Positions 43,967 through 54,141 of a DNA stretch of 64,000 nt are shown here, one piece after another. The stretch spans positions 62,001-126,000 of the forward strand of contig NZ_BONX01000044.1 in assembly GCF_016862935.1 (NCBI RefSeq). The letters are read 5' to 3'. Positions within the stretch are counted from its first letter, which is position 1. Every line of letters begins with the position of its first letter. A program made the position numbers and the translations under genes. Below the pieces are notes generated by a model, which ran no database searches, was not told the origin of the DNA, and saw only the letters and a program-made list of their open reading frames with translations. This DNA is from Plantactinospora mayteni (GTDB taxonomy: Bacteria; Actinomycetota; Actinomycetes; Mycobacteriales; Micromonosporaceae).

Positions 43967-46900
43967 TTAGCGGTACGACCCGAAGTCGAAGTCGTCCAGC
44001 GGCACCGCCTGGCCGCTGGCCGGCCCGAACCCGTAGTCGGTCTCCGGGTAGCCAGTCATCGAGTAGACCTTGGCCTTCGCCTCCTCGGTCGGCTCGACCC
44101 GGATGTTGCGGTACTTGCTGATGCCCGTACCGGCCGGGATGAGCTTACCGATGATGACGTTCTCCTTGAGACCGATCAGCGAGTCGCTCCGGGCGTGGAT
44201 CGCCGCGTCGGTGAGTACCCGGGTGGTCTCCTGGAAGGACGCCGCCGAGAGCCACGAGTCGGTGGCCAGCGACGCCTTGGTGATACCCATCAGCACCGGC
44301 CGGCCCGCCGCGGGCTCGCCGCCCTCGGAGACGAGTCGGCGGTTCTCCGACTCGAAGAGCGCCCGGTCGACCAGCACACCCGGCAGGAACTCGGTCGCGC
44401 CGGAGTCGATCACCGTCACCCGCTTGAGCATCTGGCGGATGATGATCTCGATGTGCTTGTCGTGGATGAGCACACCCTGCGACCGGTAGACCTCCTGGAC
44501 CTCCTGGGTCAGGTGGACCTGGACCGCCCGCGGGCCGAGGATCCGCAGCAACTCGTGCGGGTCGATGGTGCCCTTGGTGAGCTTCTGCCCGACGTCGACG
44601 TGATCACCGTCGTGCGCCTGGAGCGGCACCCGCTTGGAGATCTTGTCGTACACGATCTCGTCGCTGCCGTCGTCCGGCACCACGATGATCTTGCGCGACC
44701 GCTCGCCGTCCTCGATCCGGATCCGGCCCGGGGTGTCGGCGATCGGCGCCTTGCCCTTCGGGACCCGGGCCTCGAAGATCTCCTGGACCCGGGGCAGACC
44801 CTGGGTGATGTCCTCACCCGCGACACCACCGGTGTGGAAGGTACGCATCGTGAGCTGCGTACCCGGCTCACCGATCGACTGGGCGGCGATGATGCCGACC
44901 GCCTCGCCGACGTCCACGGTCTTGCCCGTCGGCAGCGAGCGGCCGTAGCAGGCCCCGCAGACGCCGAGCTTGGACTCGCAGGTGAGCACGCTGCGGACCC
45001 GTACGGTGTCCACCCCGGCCCCCACGATCCGGTCGACCAGGATCGTGTTGATGTCCGCACCCCGCTCGGCGACCAGGTTGCCGTCCGGCCCCTTGATGTC
45101 GTCGGCCAGGGTACGGGCGTGCACGCTGGTCTCCACGTGCTCGTGTGCCACCAGCCTGCCGTCGAGCTGGGTCGCGATCTGCATCGGGATGGCGCGGTCG
45201 GTGCCGCAGTCCTCCTCGCGGATGATCACGTCCTGCGAGACGTCCACCAGACGACGGGTCAGGTAACCCGAGTCGGCGGTACGCAGCGCCGTGTCGGCGA
45301 GACCCTTCCGGGCGCCGTGCGTGGAGATGAAGTACTCCAGCACGGAGAGACCCTCCCGGTAGCTGGCCTTGATCGGCCGCGGGATGATCTCGCCCTTCGG
45401 GTTGGCCACCAGACCACGGATCGCGGCGATCTGGCGGAGCTGGAGCAGGTTACCGCGGGCACCCGAGTTGATCATCTTCCACAGCGGGTTCTCCTGCGGC
45501 AGCGCGGTCTCCATCTCCTTGGCGACCTCGTTGGTCGCCTTGGTCCAGATCTCGATGAGCTCGCCGCGACGTTCCTCGGCGGTCATCAGACCCCGCTGGT
45601 ACTGCTTGTCGATCCGCTCGGCTTCCTTCTCGTACCGCTCCAGGATCTCCCGCTTGCGCGGCGGCGCGATGACGTCCTCCATGCCGATCGTCACGCCGGA
45701 CCAGGTGGCCCAGTGGAAACCGGCCTCCTTGAGCCCGTCGAGCGTCGCGGCCAGGGCCACCTTCGGGAACCGCTCGGCGAGATCGTTGACGATCGCGGAG
45801 AGCTGCCCCTTGCGGATCTCGTAGTTCACGAACCGGTAGCCGACCGGCAGGGTCTCGTTGAAGAGCACCCGCCCCAGCGTGGTCTCCACGGTCAGCGGCT
45901 CACCCGGAACCCAGCCCTCCGGCGCGGTCCAGCGCGACGCGGCCGGCCCGTTGTCGACCTCGACCACACCGCGCAGCCGGATCTTCACCGGGGTCTGTAG
46001 GTGCAGCTCACCGTTGTCGAAGGCCATCCGCGCCTCGGCGTCCGAGCTGAACACCCGGCCCTCGCCGACCTCACCCGGGGTGAGGTGGGTCAGGTGGTAG
46101 AGGCCGATGACCATGTCCTGGGTGGGCATGGTGACCGGCTTGCCGTCGGCCGGCTTGAGGATGTTGTTCGACGAGAGCATCAGGATCCGGGCCTCGGCCT
46201 GCGCCTCGGCCGACAGCGGCACGTGTACCGCCATCTGGTCGCCGTCGAAGTCCGCGTTGAACGCGGTGCAGACGAGCGGGTGGATCTGGATCGCCTTGCC
46301 CTCGACGAGCTGCGGCTCGAACGCCTGGATGCCCAGCCGGTGCAGGGTCGGCGCCCGGTTCAGCAGTACCGGGTGCTCGCCGATGACCTCTTCCAGCACG
46401 TCCCAGACGACCGGCCGCTGCCGCTCGACCATCCGCTTGGCGGACTTGATGTTCTGCGCGTGGTTGAGGTCGACCAGCCGCTTCATCACGAACGGCTTGA
46501 ACAGCTCCAGCGCCATCTGCTTGGGCAGGCCGCACTGGTGCAGCTTGAGCTGCGGACCGACCACAATCACGGAACGACCGGAGTAGTCGACCCGCTTGCC
46601 CAGCAGGTTCTGCCGGAACCGGCCCTGCTTGCCCTTGAGCATGTCCGACAGCGACTTCAGCGGCCGGTTACCCGGGCCGGTGACCGGCCGACCCCGCCGT
46701 CCGTTGTCGAACAGCGCGTCGACGGCCTCCTGGAGCATCCGCTTCTCGTTGTTGACGATGATCTCGGGCGCGCCGAGGTCGATCAGTCGCTTGAGCCGGT
46801 TGTTCCGGTTGATCACGCGGCGGTAGAGGTCGTTCAGGTCCGAGGTCGCGAACCGGCCACCGTCGAGCTGCACCATCGGGCGCAGGTCCGGCGGGATCAC

Positions 46901-47854
46901 GGGTACGCAGTCCAGCACCATGCCGAGCGGCGAGTTGCGGGTGTTCAGGAACGCCGCCACGACCTTGAGCCGCTTGAGCGCCCGGATCTTCCGCTGGCCC
47001 TTGCCGGTACGGATGATCTCGCGGAGGTTGTCCGCCTCGGCGTCCAGGTCCATGTTCTGGACCAGCGCCTTGATCGCCTCGGCGCCCATCCCACCGGTGA
47101 AGTACTCGCCGAACCGGTCCCGCAGCTCGCGGTAGAGCAGCTCGTCGGTGACCAGCTGCTTCGGCTCCAGCTTGCGGAAGGTGTCCAGCACCTCGTCGAG
47201 ACGGTCGATCTCGCGCTGCGCCCGGTCGCGGATCTGGCGCATCTCGCGCTCTCCGCCCTCCTTGACCTTGCGCCGCACGTCCGCCTTGGCACCCTCGGCC
47301 TCCAGCTCGGCCAGGTCGGCCTCGAGCTTGGCGGCCCGCTTCTCGATCTCCGAGTCGCGGCTGTTCTCGGCCTGCCGCTTCTCGGCCAGGATCTCGTTCT
47401 CCACCGTGGCGAGGTCGCGGTGCCGCGCCTCCGCGTCGACGCTGGTCACCACGTACGACGCGAAGTAGATGATCTTTTCGAGGTCCTTCGGCGCCAGGTC
47501 CAGCAGGTAGCCCAGCCGGCTCGGCACACCCTTGAAATACCAGATGTGCGTGACCGACGCGGCCAGCTCGATGTGGCCCATCCGCTCACGCCGCACCTTG
47601 GAGCGGGTCACCTCGACGCCGCAGCGCTCGCAGATGATGCCCTTGAACCGGACCCGCTTGTACTTACCGCAGTAGCACTCCCAGTCCCGCTGCGGGCCGA
47701 AGATCTTCTCGCAGAAGAGCCCGTCCTTTTCCGGCTTCAGGGTGCGGTAGTTGATCGTTTCAGGCTTCTTGACCTCGCCGTGCGACCACTGACGGATGTC
47801 GTCGGCGGTGGCCAGGCCAATCCGCAACTCGTCGAAGAAGTTGACGTCGAGCAC
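43967..47854 (-). CDS. rpoC: RNA polymerase beta' subunit
   Basis: 1295 residues from a GTG at 47854. N-terminal zinc site [20 protein letters not shown] (about residues 60-80), catalytic [12 protein letters not shown] holding the Mg-binding aspartates (about 533-544), and the second zinc site with [17 protein letters not shown]. Length matches actinobacterial beta'. It makes up the active site with beta. Separated from rpoB by a 132-nt spacer with a long stem (47906-47975). Confidence 0.98.
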   Translation of the reverse strand: MLDVNFFDELRIGLATADDIRQWSHGEVKKPETINYRTLKPEKDGLFCEKIFGPQRDWECYCGKYKRVRFKGIICERCGVEVTRSKVRRERMGHIELAASVTHIWYFKGVPSRLGYLLDLAPKDLEKIIYFASYVVTSVDAEARHRDLATVENEILAEKRQAENSRDSEIEKRAAKLEADLAELEAEGAKADVRRKVKEGGEREMRQIRDRAQREIDRLDEVLDTFRKLEPKQLVTDELLYRELRDRFGEYFTGGMGAEAIKALVQNMDLDAEADNLREIIRTGKGQRKIRALKRLKVVAAFLNTRNSPLGMVLDCVPVIPPDLRPMVQLDGGRFATSDLNDLYRRVINRNNRLKRLIDLGAPEIIVNNEKRMLQEAVDALFDNGRRGRPVTGPGNRPLKSLSDMLKGKQGRFRQNLLGKRVDYSGRSVIVVGPQLKLHQCGLPKQMALELFKPFVMKRLVDLNHAQNIKSAKRMVERQRPVVWDVLEEVIGEHPVLLNRAPTLHRLGIQAFEPQLVEGKAIQIHPLVCTAFNADFDGDQMAVHVPLSAEAQAEARILMLSSNNILKPADGKPVTMPTQDMVIGLYHLTHLTPGEVGEGRVFSSDAEARMAFDNGELHLQTPVKIRLRGVVEVDNGPAASRWTAPEGWVPGEPLTVETTLGRVLFNETLPVGYRFVNYEIRKGQLSAIVNDLAERFPKVALAATLDGLKEAGFHWATWSGVTIGMEDVIAPPRKREILERYEKEAERIDKQYQRGLMTAEERRGELIEIWTKATNEVAKEMETALPQENPLWKMINSGARGNLLQLRQIAAIRGLVANPKGEIIPRPIKASYREGLSVLEYFISTHGARKGLADTALRTADSGYLTRRLVDVSQDVIIREEDCGTDRAIPMQIATQLDGRLVAHEHVETSVHARTLADDIKGPDGNLVAERGADINTILVDRIVGAGVDTVRVRSVLTCESKLGVCGACYGRSLPTGKTVDVGEAVGIIAAQSIGEPGTQLTMRTFHTGGVAGEDITQGLPRVQEIFEARVPKGKAPIADTPGRIRIEDGERSRKIIVVPDDGSDEIVYDKISKRVPLQAHDGDHVDVGQKLTKGTIDPHELLRILGPRAVQVHLTQEVQEVYRSQGVLIHDKHIEIIIRQMLKRVTVIDSGATEFLPGVLVDRALFESENRRLVSEGGEPAAGRPVLMGITKASLATDSWLSAASFQETTRVLTDAAIHARSDSLIGLKENVIIGKLIPAGTGISKYRNIRVEPTEEAKAKVYSMTGYPETDYGFGPASGQAVPLDDFDFGSYR

Positions 47855-47905
47855 GTTATATGTCCCTCGTGTCGTGTCGTTTTACCACTAGCTCACCGTG
47901 CTGGA

Positions 47906-47975
47906 GGGTTGGGGCGGAGCAACCCGCGGAGGGATCAAGCCTGACCGCCCGGAGCGGTTTGCTCCGCCCCAACCC
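47906..47975 (-). promoter_or_regulatory. 17-bp stem in the rpoB-rpoC spacer
   Basis: GGGTTGGGGCGGAGCAA (47906-47922) is perfectly complementary to TTGCTCCGCCCCAACCC (47959-47975), with a 36-nt loop that itself is GC-rich. It begins 11 nt after the rpoB stop. No U tract, so it may be a processing site, an mRNA stabiliser or a partial attenuator. Confidence 0.75.
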
Positions 47976-47986
47976 CACCACGCACC

Positions 47987-50900
47987 TCACACCTCTTCGA
48001 CCGAGCTCGGCTCACGCCGGGACAGGTCGATGCCGAGTTCCTCCGCAGCCCGGAAGACCTCGTCGTCGGTCTCGCGCATCTCCAGGGCCACACCGTCGCT
48101 GGAGAGCACCTCTACGTTGAGGCACAGCGACTGGAGTTCCTTGAGCAGCACCTTGAAGGACTCCGGGATGCCCGGTTCGGGGATGTTCTCGCCCTTGACG
48201 ATCGCCTCGTACACCTTGACCCGGCCGAGTACGTCGTCGGACTTGATCGTCAGCAGCTCCTGGAGCGCGTACGCGGCGCCGTACGCCTGCATCGCCCAGC
48301 ACTCCATCTCGCCGAACCGCTGGCCACCGAACTGCGCCTTACCACCCAGCGGCTGCTGCGTGATCATCGAGTACGGGCCGGTCGACCGAGCGTGGATCTT
48401 GTCGTCGACCAGGTGGTTCAGCTTGAGGATGTAGATGTAGCCGACCGCGATCGGGTCGGGCAGCGGCTCGCCGGAACGTCCGTCGAAGAGCTGCGCCTTG
48501 CCGCTCGCGCCGATCAGCTGCTTGCCGTCCCGGTTGGGCAGGGTCGACGAGAGCAGACCGGAGATCTCCTCCTCCTTGGCGCCGTCGAAGACCGGCGTCG
48601 CCACGTTGGTGTCCGGCTCGGACTCGTGCGCGTCGATCGAACGCAGCGCCCGCTTCCAGTCGGCGTCCTCACCCTGGACCTGCCAGCCGGTCTTGGCGAC
48701 CCACCCGAGGTGGGTCTCCAGCACCTGGCCGATGTTCATCCGGCTCGGCACACCGAGCGGGTTGAGCACGATGTCGACCGGGGTGCCGTCCTCCAGGAAC
48801 GGCATGTCCTCGACCGGCAGGATCTTGGAGATGACGCCCTTGTTGCCGTGTCGGCCGGCGAGCTTGTCACCGTCCTGGATCTTCCGCTTCTGTGCCACGT
48901 AGACCCGGACCAGCTCGTTGACGCCCGGCGGCAGTTCGTCGCCGTCCTCCCGGCTGAACGTGCGTACGCCGATGACCGTGCCGGTCTCGCCGTGCGGCAC
49001 CTTCAGCGAGGTGTCCCGGACCTCGCGCGCCTTCTCGCCGAAGATCGCGCGGAGTAGCCGCTCCTCCGGGGTCAGCTCGGTCTCGCCCTTGGGCGTGACC
49101 TTGCCGACCAGGATGTCGCCGGTGACGACCTCGGCGCCGATCCGGATGATGCCGCGCTCGTCGAGGTCGGCGAGCATCTCCTCGCTGACGTTCGGGATGT
49201 CGCGGGTGATCTCCTCCGGACCGAGCTTGGTGTCCCGGGCGTCGACCTCGTGCTCCTCGATGTGGATCGAGGTGAGGGCGTCCTGCTGGACGAGGCGCTG
49301 CGACAGGATGATCGCGTCCTCGTAGTTGTGGCCCTCCCACGGCATGAACGCGACCAGCAGGTTGCGGCCGAGCGCCATCTCGCCGTCGTCGGTGCACGGA
49401 CCGTCCGCGATGACCTGGCCCGCCTCCACCCGGTCGCCCTCGAAGACGATCGGCTTCTGGTTGACGCAGGAGCCCGCGTTGGAGCGGCGGAACTTGTGCA
49501 GCAGGTAGGTACGCCGGTGGCCGTCGTCCTGGTGCACCGTCACGTAGTCGGCGCACAGGTCCTCGACCACGCCGCCGACCTCGGCGACGACCACGTCACC
49601 GGCGTCGACCGCGGCCCGGTATTCCATCCCGGTACCGACCAGCGGCGACTCGGCCTTGACCAGTGGCACCGCCTGGCGCTGCATGTTCGCGCCCATCAGT
49701 GCCCGGTTGGCGTCGTCGTGCTCGAGGAACGGGATCATGGCGGTGGCGACCGACACCATCTGGCGCGGCGACACGTCCATGTAGTCGACCGCGGTGGGAG
49801 CGACGTAGTCGACCTCACCGCCCTTCCGGCGGACCAGGACCCGATCCTCGGCGAAGGTGCCGTCCGCGCGCAGCGCGGTGTTGGCCTGCGCCTTGACGAA
49901 CCGGTCCTCCTCGTCGGCGGTCAGGTAGTCGATCTGGTCGGTGACCCGGCCCTCGACCACCTTCCGGTACGGCGTCTCGATGAAGCCGAACGGGTTGACC
50001 CGACCGAAGGTCGACAGGGCGCCGATCAGGCCGATGTTCGGGCCTTCCGGCGTCTCGATCGGGCACATCCGGCCGTAGTGCGACGGGTGCACGTCCCGGA
50101 CCTCGAAGCCGGCCCGCTCCCGGGACAGACCACCCGGGCCGAGCGCGCTCAGCCGGCGCCGGTGGGTCAGCCCCGCCAGCGGGTTGGTCTGGTCCATGAA
50201 CTGGGACAGCTGCGACGTACCGAAGAACTCCTTGATCGCCGCCACCACCGGGCGGATGTTGATCAGGGTCTGCGGGGTGATCGCCTCGACGTCCTGGGTG
50301 GTCATCCGCTCCCGGACGACCCGCTCCATCCGGGAGAGACCGACCCGAACCTGGTTCTGGATCAGTTCGCCCACGGTACGGAGCCGGCGATTGCCGAAGT
50401 GGTCGATGTCGTCGGCCTCGTAGCCCTCCTCACCGGCGTGCAGCCGGCAGAGGTATTCCACGGTGGCGACGATGTCGTCCTCGGTCAGCGTGCCGGTGTT
50501 CATCGGCACGCCGACTTCGAGCTTCTTGTTGAACTTGTATCGACCGACCTTGGCTACGTCATACCGCTTCGGGTTGAAGAAGAGGTTGTCGAGCAGGGTC
50601 TGGGCGTTCTCCCGCGTCGGGGGCTCGCCCGGCCGGAGCTTGCGGTAGATGTCGAGCAGCGCCTCGTCCACCCCGGCGATGTGGTCCTTCTCCAGGGTGG
50701 TCATCATCAGCTCGGACCAGCCGAACCGCTCGCGGATCTGCTCGTTGGTCCAGCCGACAGCCTTGAGCAGGACGGTGACGGCCTGCCGGCGCTTACGGTC
50801 GATGCGGACACCCACGGTGTCGCGCTTGTCGATGTCGAACTCCAGCCAGGCACCCCGGCTCGGGATGACCTTGACGCTGGAGAGATCGCGGTCGGAGGTC

Positions 50901-51418
50901 TTGTCCGGCTGCTTGTCGAAGTAGACGCCCGGGGACCGGACGAGCTGGCTGACCACCACGCGCTCGGTGCCGTTGATGATGAAGGTGCCCTTCGGCGTCA
51001 TCATCGGGAAGTCACCCATGAACACCGTCTGGCTCTTGATCTCGCCGGTGGTGTTGTTGGTGAACTCCGCGGTCACGAACAGCGGGGCGCAGTAGGTCAG
51101 GTCCTTCTCCTTGCACTCCTCGATCGAGGCCTTGACCTCGTCGAAGCGGGGCGCGGAGAAGGAGAGCGACATAGTGCCAGAAAAGTCCTCAATGGGACTG
51201 ATCTCGTCGAGGATCTCGGCGAGACCCGATCGAGCGTGCGGGTCGTCGGCCGACCGGCCCTGCCAAGCCTCGTTGCCGACCAGCCAGTCAAACGACTCGT
51301 TCTGGATGGCGAGGAGGTTGGGGACCTCGAGGTGTTCGGTAATCCTGCCGAAGGAAATTCGGCGGGGCGCGAAAGCGCTCGACGTACGACTGGTCTTCGC
51401 AGGGCGGGAAGCTGCCAA
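47987..51418 (-). CDS. rpoB: RNA polymerase beta subunit
   Basis: 1143 residues from a TTG at 51418 with GGAAGGA about 6 nt upstream, giving the usual start [21 protein letters not shown] longer frame back to 51505 has no family support. The rifampicin region ([18 protein letters not shown] then [13 protein letters not shown], near residue 400) carries the sensitive-type Asp, His and Ser. Catalytic and beta'-interface motifs [12 protein letters not shown] and [18 protein letters not shown] are present. Confidence 0.98.
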   Translation of the reverse strand: MAASRPAKTSRTSSAFAPRRISFGRITEHLEVPNLLAIQNESFDWLVGNEAWQGRSADDPHARSGLAEILDEISPIEDFSGTMSLSFSAPRFDEVKASIEECKEKDLTYCAPLFVTAEFTNNTTGEIKSQTVFMGDFPMMTPKGTFIINGTERVVVSQLVRSPGVYFDKQPDKTSDRDLSSVKVIPSRGAWLEFDIDKRDTVGVRIDRKRRQAVTVLLKAVGWTNEQIRERFGWSELMMTTLEKDHIAGVDEALLDIYRKLRPGEPPTRENAQTLLDNLFFNPKRYDVAKVGRYKFNKKLEVGVPMNTGTLTEDDIVATVEYLCRLHAGEEGYEADDIDHFGNRRLRTVGELIQNQVRVGLSRMERVVRERMTTQDVEAITPQTLINIRPVVAAIKEFFGTSQLSQFMDQTNPLAGLTHRRRLSALGPGGLSRERAGFEVRDVHPSHYGRMCPIETPEGPNIGLIGALSTFGRVNPFGFIETPYRKVVEGRVTDQIDYLTADEEDRFVKAQANTALRADGTFAEDRVLVRRKGGEVDYVAPTAVDYMDVSPRQMVSVATAMIPFLEHDDANRALMGANMQRQAVPLVKAESPLVGTGMEYRAAVDAGDVVVAEVGGVVEDLCADYVTVHQDDGHRRTYLLHKFRRSNAGSCVNQKPIVFEGDRVEAGQVIADGPCTDDGEMALGRNLLVAFMPWEGHNYEDAIILSQRLVQQDALTSIHIEEHEVDARDTKLGPEEITRDIPNVSEEMLADLDERGIIRIGAEVVTGDILVGKVTPKGETELTPEERLLRAIFGEKAREVRDTSLKVPHGETGTVIGVRTFSREDGDELPPGVNELVRVYVAQKRKIQDGDKLAGRHGNKGVISKILPVEDMPFLEDGTPVDIVLNPLGVPSRMNIGQVLETHLGWVAKTGWQVQGEDADWKRALRSIDAHESEPDTNVATPVFDGAKEEEISGLLSSTLPNRDGKQLIGASGKAQLFDGRSGEPLPDPIAVGYIYILKLNHLVDDKIHARSTGPYSMITQQPLGGKAQFGGQRFGEMECWAMQAYGAAYALQELLTIKSDDVLGRVKVYEAIVKGENIPEPGIPESFKVLLKELQSLCLNVEVLSSDGVALEMRETDDEVFRAAEELGIDLSRREPSSVEEV

Positions 51419-51544
51419 GATGCGTCCTTCCGAGGACCGGTGCTGCAGAACGGCTGTTACGCGTGCACTCCAATGGCCCCACTCCAAACGCCCATAACTG
51501 GACATTCCGAGCAGGGGTCAAGTCGGAAGGCAGCGCAAACTAGC

Positions 51545-51573
51545 AGTGTAGCCGAGCGGCTAACCGCTGTCCA
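51545..51573 (-). promoter_or_regulatory. Predicted rpoB promoter
   Basis: On the minus strand: TGGACA (51573-51568), 17-nt spacer, TACACT (51550-51545). It would give a leader of about 120 nt to the TTG start of rpoB, allowing rpoBC to be expressed separately from rplJL. Confidence 0.65.
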
Positions 51574-51599
51574 GCCCACCACGGCAGGGCGTTGCAGAA

Positions 51600-51644
51600 C
51601 GTGTCGCCAGCCGTCGACTGGCGCGCGCTGAGCGCGCTCACACG
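51600..51644 (-). promoter_or_regulatory. Three-stem folded element between rplL and the rpoB promoter
   Basis: Outer CGTGT (51600-51604) pairs with ACACG (51640-51644). Within it lie GCCAG/CTGGC around CCGTCGA and GCGCGC/GCGCGC around TGA. A compact three-way-junction-like layout. Possibly a terminator or an RNase cleavage site between rplL and rpoB. Confidence 0.5.
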
Positions 51645-52081
51645 TCCCGCACGCATCCCGCTAGGCCTCGTAGTGACCAGCGGCTCGTGGTGCTGCCGTG
51701 GCCCTTACCCAGGTGTCGGCCGTCGCAAGCGCGGAAGGTCTTGCTGATGTCAGCGTGCCTGCCGGTTCGTGCCGCGTCAAGGGCTGATGCCCGGGTCGGG
51801 CGACGTCTTTACCCGGGTCGCCATCCGAGCCTGGCCGGCCGGACGGGCCGCCGGCAGCCGTCCGAGCCGCCAAAGCCCTGATCATCGACGGTCGCAGCCT
51901 GTCAGCGGACGGAGACGGGCGGCGATCCGACGCCGGACCGCCGCCCGTCGGCGACATTGCTGTGCGTCAGCTCACTCGGCCGACGCGAGCCGCCTCCGGT
52001 GGCCCGTACCCCTGCGGCCTCCCGCTCGGCGGAACGGAGAGCTGGTCGGTACGGACGCCCGGCGGCGACGTGCTGCGGAAA
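51645..52081 (-). other. rplL-rpoB spacer
   Basis: About 440 nt downstream of rplL. No gene or clear U-tract terminator was found. A frame at 51661-51957 has no family similarity and is not called. Confidence 0.5.
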
Positions 52082-52465
52082 CTACTTGAGGGTGACCTTC
52101 GCGCCCTCGGCCTCCAGCTTGGTCTTGGCCTTCTCCGCGGTCTCCTTGTTGGCCTTCTCGACGACCGCCTTCGGCGCGCTCTCGACGAGGTCCTTGGCCT
52201 CCTTCAGGCCCAGGCCGGTCAGCTCACGCACGACCTTGATGACCTGGATCTTCTTGCCGCCGTCGGCCTCCAGGATGACGTCGAACTCGTCCTGCTCCGG
52301 CTCGGCCTCGGCGGCCGGGGCCGCCGGGCCACCGCCGGCGATGGCCACCGGCGCGGCGGCGGTCACGTCGAAGGTGGTCTCGAACTGCTTCACGAACTCC
52401 GAGAGCTCGATCAGCGTCATCTCCTTGAACGCGTCGAGCAGCTCGTCGGTGCTGAGCTTCGCCAT
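52082..52465 (-). CDS. rplL: 50S ribosomal protein L7/L12
   Basis: 127 residues. N-terminal dimerisation helices ([20 protein letters not shown]), an Ala/Pro hinge, and the C-terminal factor-binding domain ([38 protein letters not shown]). The multi-copy stalk protein carried by L10. 62 nt after rplJ. Confidence 0.98.
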   Translation of the reverse strand: MAKLSTDELLDAFKEMTLIELSEFVKQFETTFDVTAAAPVAIAGGGPAAPAAEAEPEQDEFDVILEADGGKKIQVIKVVRELTGLGLKEAKDLVESAPKAVVEKANKETAEKAKTKLEAEGAKVTLK

Positions 52466-52527
52466 GGTGTCTGGCGTCCTTTCTGAGTCTCTTACACGAA
52501 TATCGGGGTACCGGGAGAGCTGGCCGT

Positions 52528-53070
52528 TCAGGCGGCCTGCTCCTCCTTCTCACGCTTGTCCTGTAGGGCAGCCGCCAGGCGGGCGGTCTGCGCCAGCGGC
52601 GCCTGGAACAGGGCAGCGGCCTTGCTCAGGCTGCCCTTCATCGCGCCGGCCATCTTGGCCAGCAGCACCTCGCGGGACTCGAGGTCGGCGAGCTTGTTGA
52701 CCTCGTCCGCGGTGATCGCCCGGCCCTCGAAGACGCCACCCTTGATGACGAGCTTCGGGTTGGCCTTCGCGAACTCCCGCAGACCCTTCGCCGCCTCGAC
52801 CACGTCACCGGAGACGAAGGTCAGCGCGGTGGGACCGCTGAACAGCTCGTCGAGACCGGCAATGCCAGCGTCCGTCGCGGCACGCTTGGCCAGCGTGTTC
52901 TTCGCCACCTCGTAGGTCGTGTCCCGACCCAGCGAGCGGCGCAGCTGGGTCAGCTGGGCGACCGTCAGACCGCGGTACTCGGTGAGCACGGTGGCTCCCG
53001 AGTTGCGGAAGTATTCGGTGAGCTCGGCGACGGCGGTGGCCTTGTCGGCCCGAACCGGCTTGTCCGCCAT
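52528..53070 (-). CDS. rplJ: 50S ribosomal protein L10
   Basis: 180 residues from the ATG at 53070 with GGAGGG 3-8 nt upstream. [39 protein letters not shown] and [16 protein letters not shown]. The C-terminal helix holds L7/L12 dimers. The leader contains a long-range stem whose downstream arm abuts the Shine-Dalgarno sequence. Confidence 0.97.
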   Translation of the reverse strand: MADKPVRADKATAVAELTEYFRNSGATVLTEYRGLTVAQLTQLRRSLGRDTTYEVAKNTLAKRAATDAGIAGLDELFSGPTALTFVSGDVVEAAKGLREFAKANPKLVIKGGVFEGRAITADEVNKLADLESREVLLAKMAGAMKGSLSKAAALFQAPLAQTARLAAALQDKREKEEQAA

Positions 53071-53078
53071 GTCCCTCC

Positions 53079-53168
53079 TCTCTCGTTGCTCCAGGCTGGC
53101 CACGGCCCGATCGGCCGTCGGCGCGATCGGAGCCCGGGCGGGATCGGAGGTTCCGCCGCAACGAGAGA
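53079..53168 (-). promoter_or_regulatory. L10-leader type RNA element upstream of rplJ
   Basis: TCTCTCGTTGC (53079-53089) and GCAACGAGAGA (53158-53168) are perfectly complementary over 11 bp, enclosing 68 nt. In the transcript the 3' arm runs directly into the rplJ Shine-Dalgarno sequence. The position and layout match the known L10 leader that L10-L12 binds for feedback; the kink-turn itself was not verified. Confidence 0.65.
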
Positions 53169-53451
53169 AGCCCCGGCGCAGGGCGCACGGGGCGGATAGG
53201 TCATGCGGACACAACCTGACACGCTACCGTCTCCCCTGCGCGGGCTGCCCGTCGAGCGGGACCTTCGACCGTGCCGGGGCACGGTGACCAGCGGTCTCTG
53301 GGTTAGAACGTCGGCCAAGTTACCTTGACCGACTCACCAGAGTACGGGACGGATGCCCTGGCGGCCAAATCGCCTGAGGTGCCCCCGCTCACGTCCAAGC
53401 GTCCCGGGGGCACCCCCGGCTCGTCGCCGCGCACCCGCCACCGTCCCCGGG
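53169..53451. other. Upstream region of rplJ
   Basis: About 280 nt between the leader stem and the ABC permease gene end. It must hold the rplJL promoter, but no pair of good -35/-10 hexamers was found. No gene is seen. Confidence 0.4.
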
Positions 53452-54141
53452 TCACCTCCGGCGGCGGCGCAGCCAGGCGTAACCGGCCAGCGCCACCGCG
53501 CTCCAGAGCAGGGCGTGCCCGGTCAACAGCGCCACCGACCAGCCGTCCGGCCCGGCGGTGCTGGCCCGAGCGGTGGCGAGTACCGGTGGTGCGATCCAGG
53601 GCAGCACCGAGTCCTTCAGCCCGAGGACGTACACGCCGACGACTCCGCCGACCAGGGCGGCCAGCCCGTACAGCGGGCTGCTGGTGGCCGCCCGGCTGGC
53701 CAGCGCGCCCAGGGCGACGGCGGCCGGCAGGACCAGCAGGTGTGCCCAGAGCCCGACCGTCAGGCCCAGCGCGAGCGGCAGGTCACCCGGCCGTTCGGGC
53801 CCGGTCACTCCGCCCACCAGCCAGGGCAGCAGCAGCGCGACCGGGACCAGGGCCAGCCCGGCCAGCCCGGCGGCGATGACCCCGCCGGCGAGTTCCGCCC
53901 GGCGACCGGCGGCGACCACGGCCAGCCGGCGCTGGGTGTCCGGCTCGGTGTCCAGCAGCAGCTTGGTCTGCCAGGCAAGTACCGGGAAGAGCACCACGGC
54001 GGAGACCCCGTACGCCTCGGTGGCCTGCGCGGCGCCGCCCCCGTACAGCACGGTGAGCGCGACCAGCCCGGCGATCAGCGGTGGCAGCGCCCGGGCGGTC
54101 CGGACGAAGCCCACCAGCCGCATCCGGGCCAGCGCGGTCAC
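53452..54141 (-). CDS. ABC transporter membrane subunit (ABC-2 type, tentative)
   Basis: 229 residues with about six hydrophobic helices, for example LIAGLVALTVLYGGG, AVVLFPVLAWQTKLLLDTEP and GLAALVGGVVGVYVLGL. The segment QTKLLLDTEPDTQRRLAVVA resembles the first loop of ABC-2 permeases. It overlaps the ATPase gene by 4 nt, so the two form a transporter. Substrate unknown. No close family name can be given. Confidence 0.75.
   Translation of the reverse strand: MTALARMRLVGFVRTARALPPLIAGLVALTVLYGGGAAQATEAYGVSAVVLFPVLAWQTKLLLDTEPDTQRRLAVVAAGRRAELAGGVIAAGLAGLALVPVALLLPWLVGGVTGPERPGDLPLALGLTVGLWAHLLVLPAAVALGALASRAATSSPLYGLAALVGGVVGVYVLGLKDSVLPWIAPPVLATARASTAGPDGWSVALLTGHALLWSAVALAGYAWLRRRRR

Noticed and set aside
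51600-51644. tRNA-like fold
   Set aside because: Too short, no anticodon-loop or T-loop sequence, so it is reported only as a structured element.
51661-51957. 98-codon frame in the rplL-rpoB spacer
   Set aside because: No ribosome binding site of note, no family similarity and composition like a random GC-rich frame.
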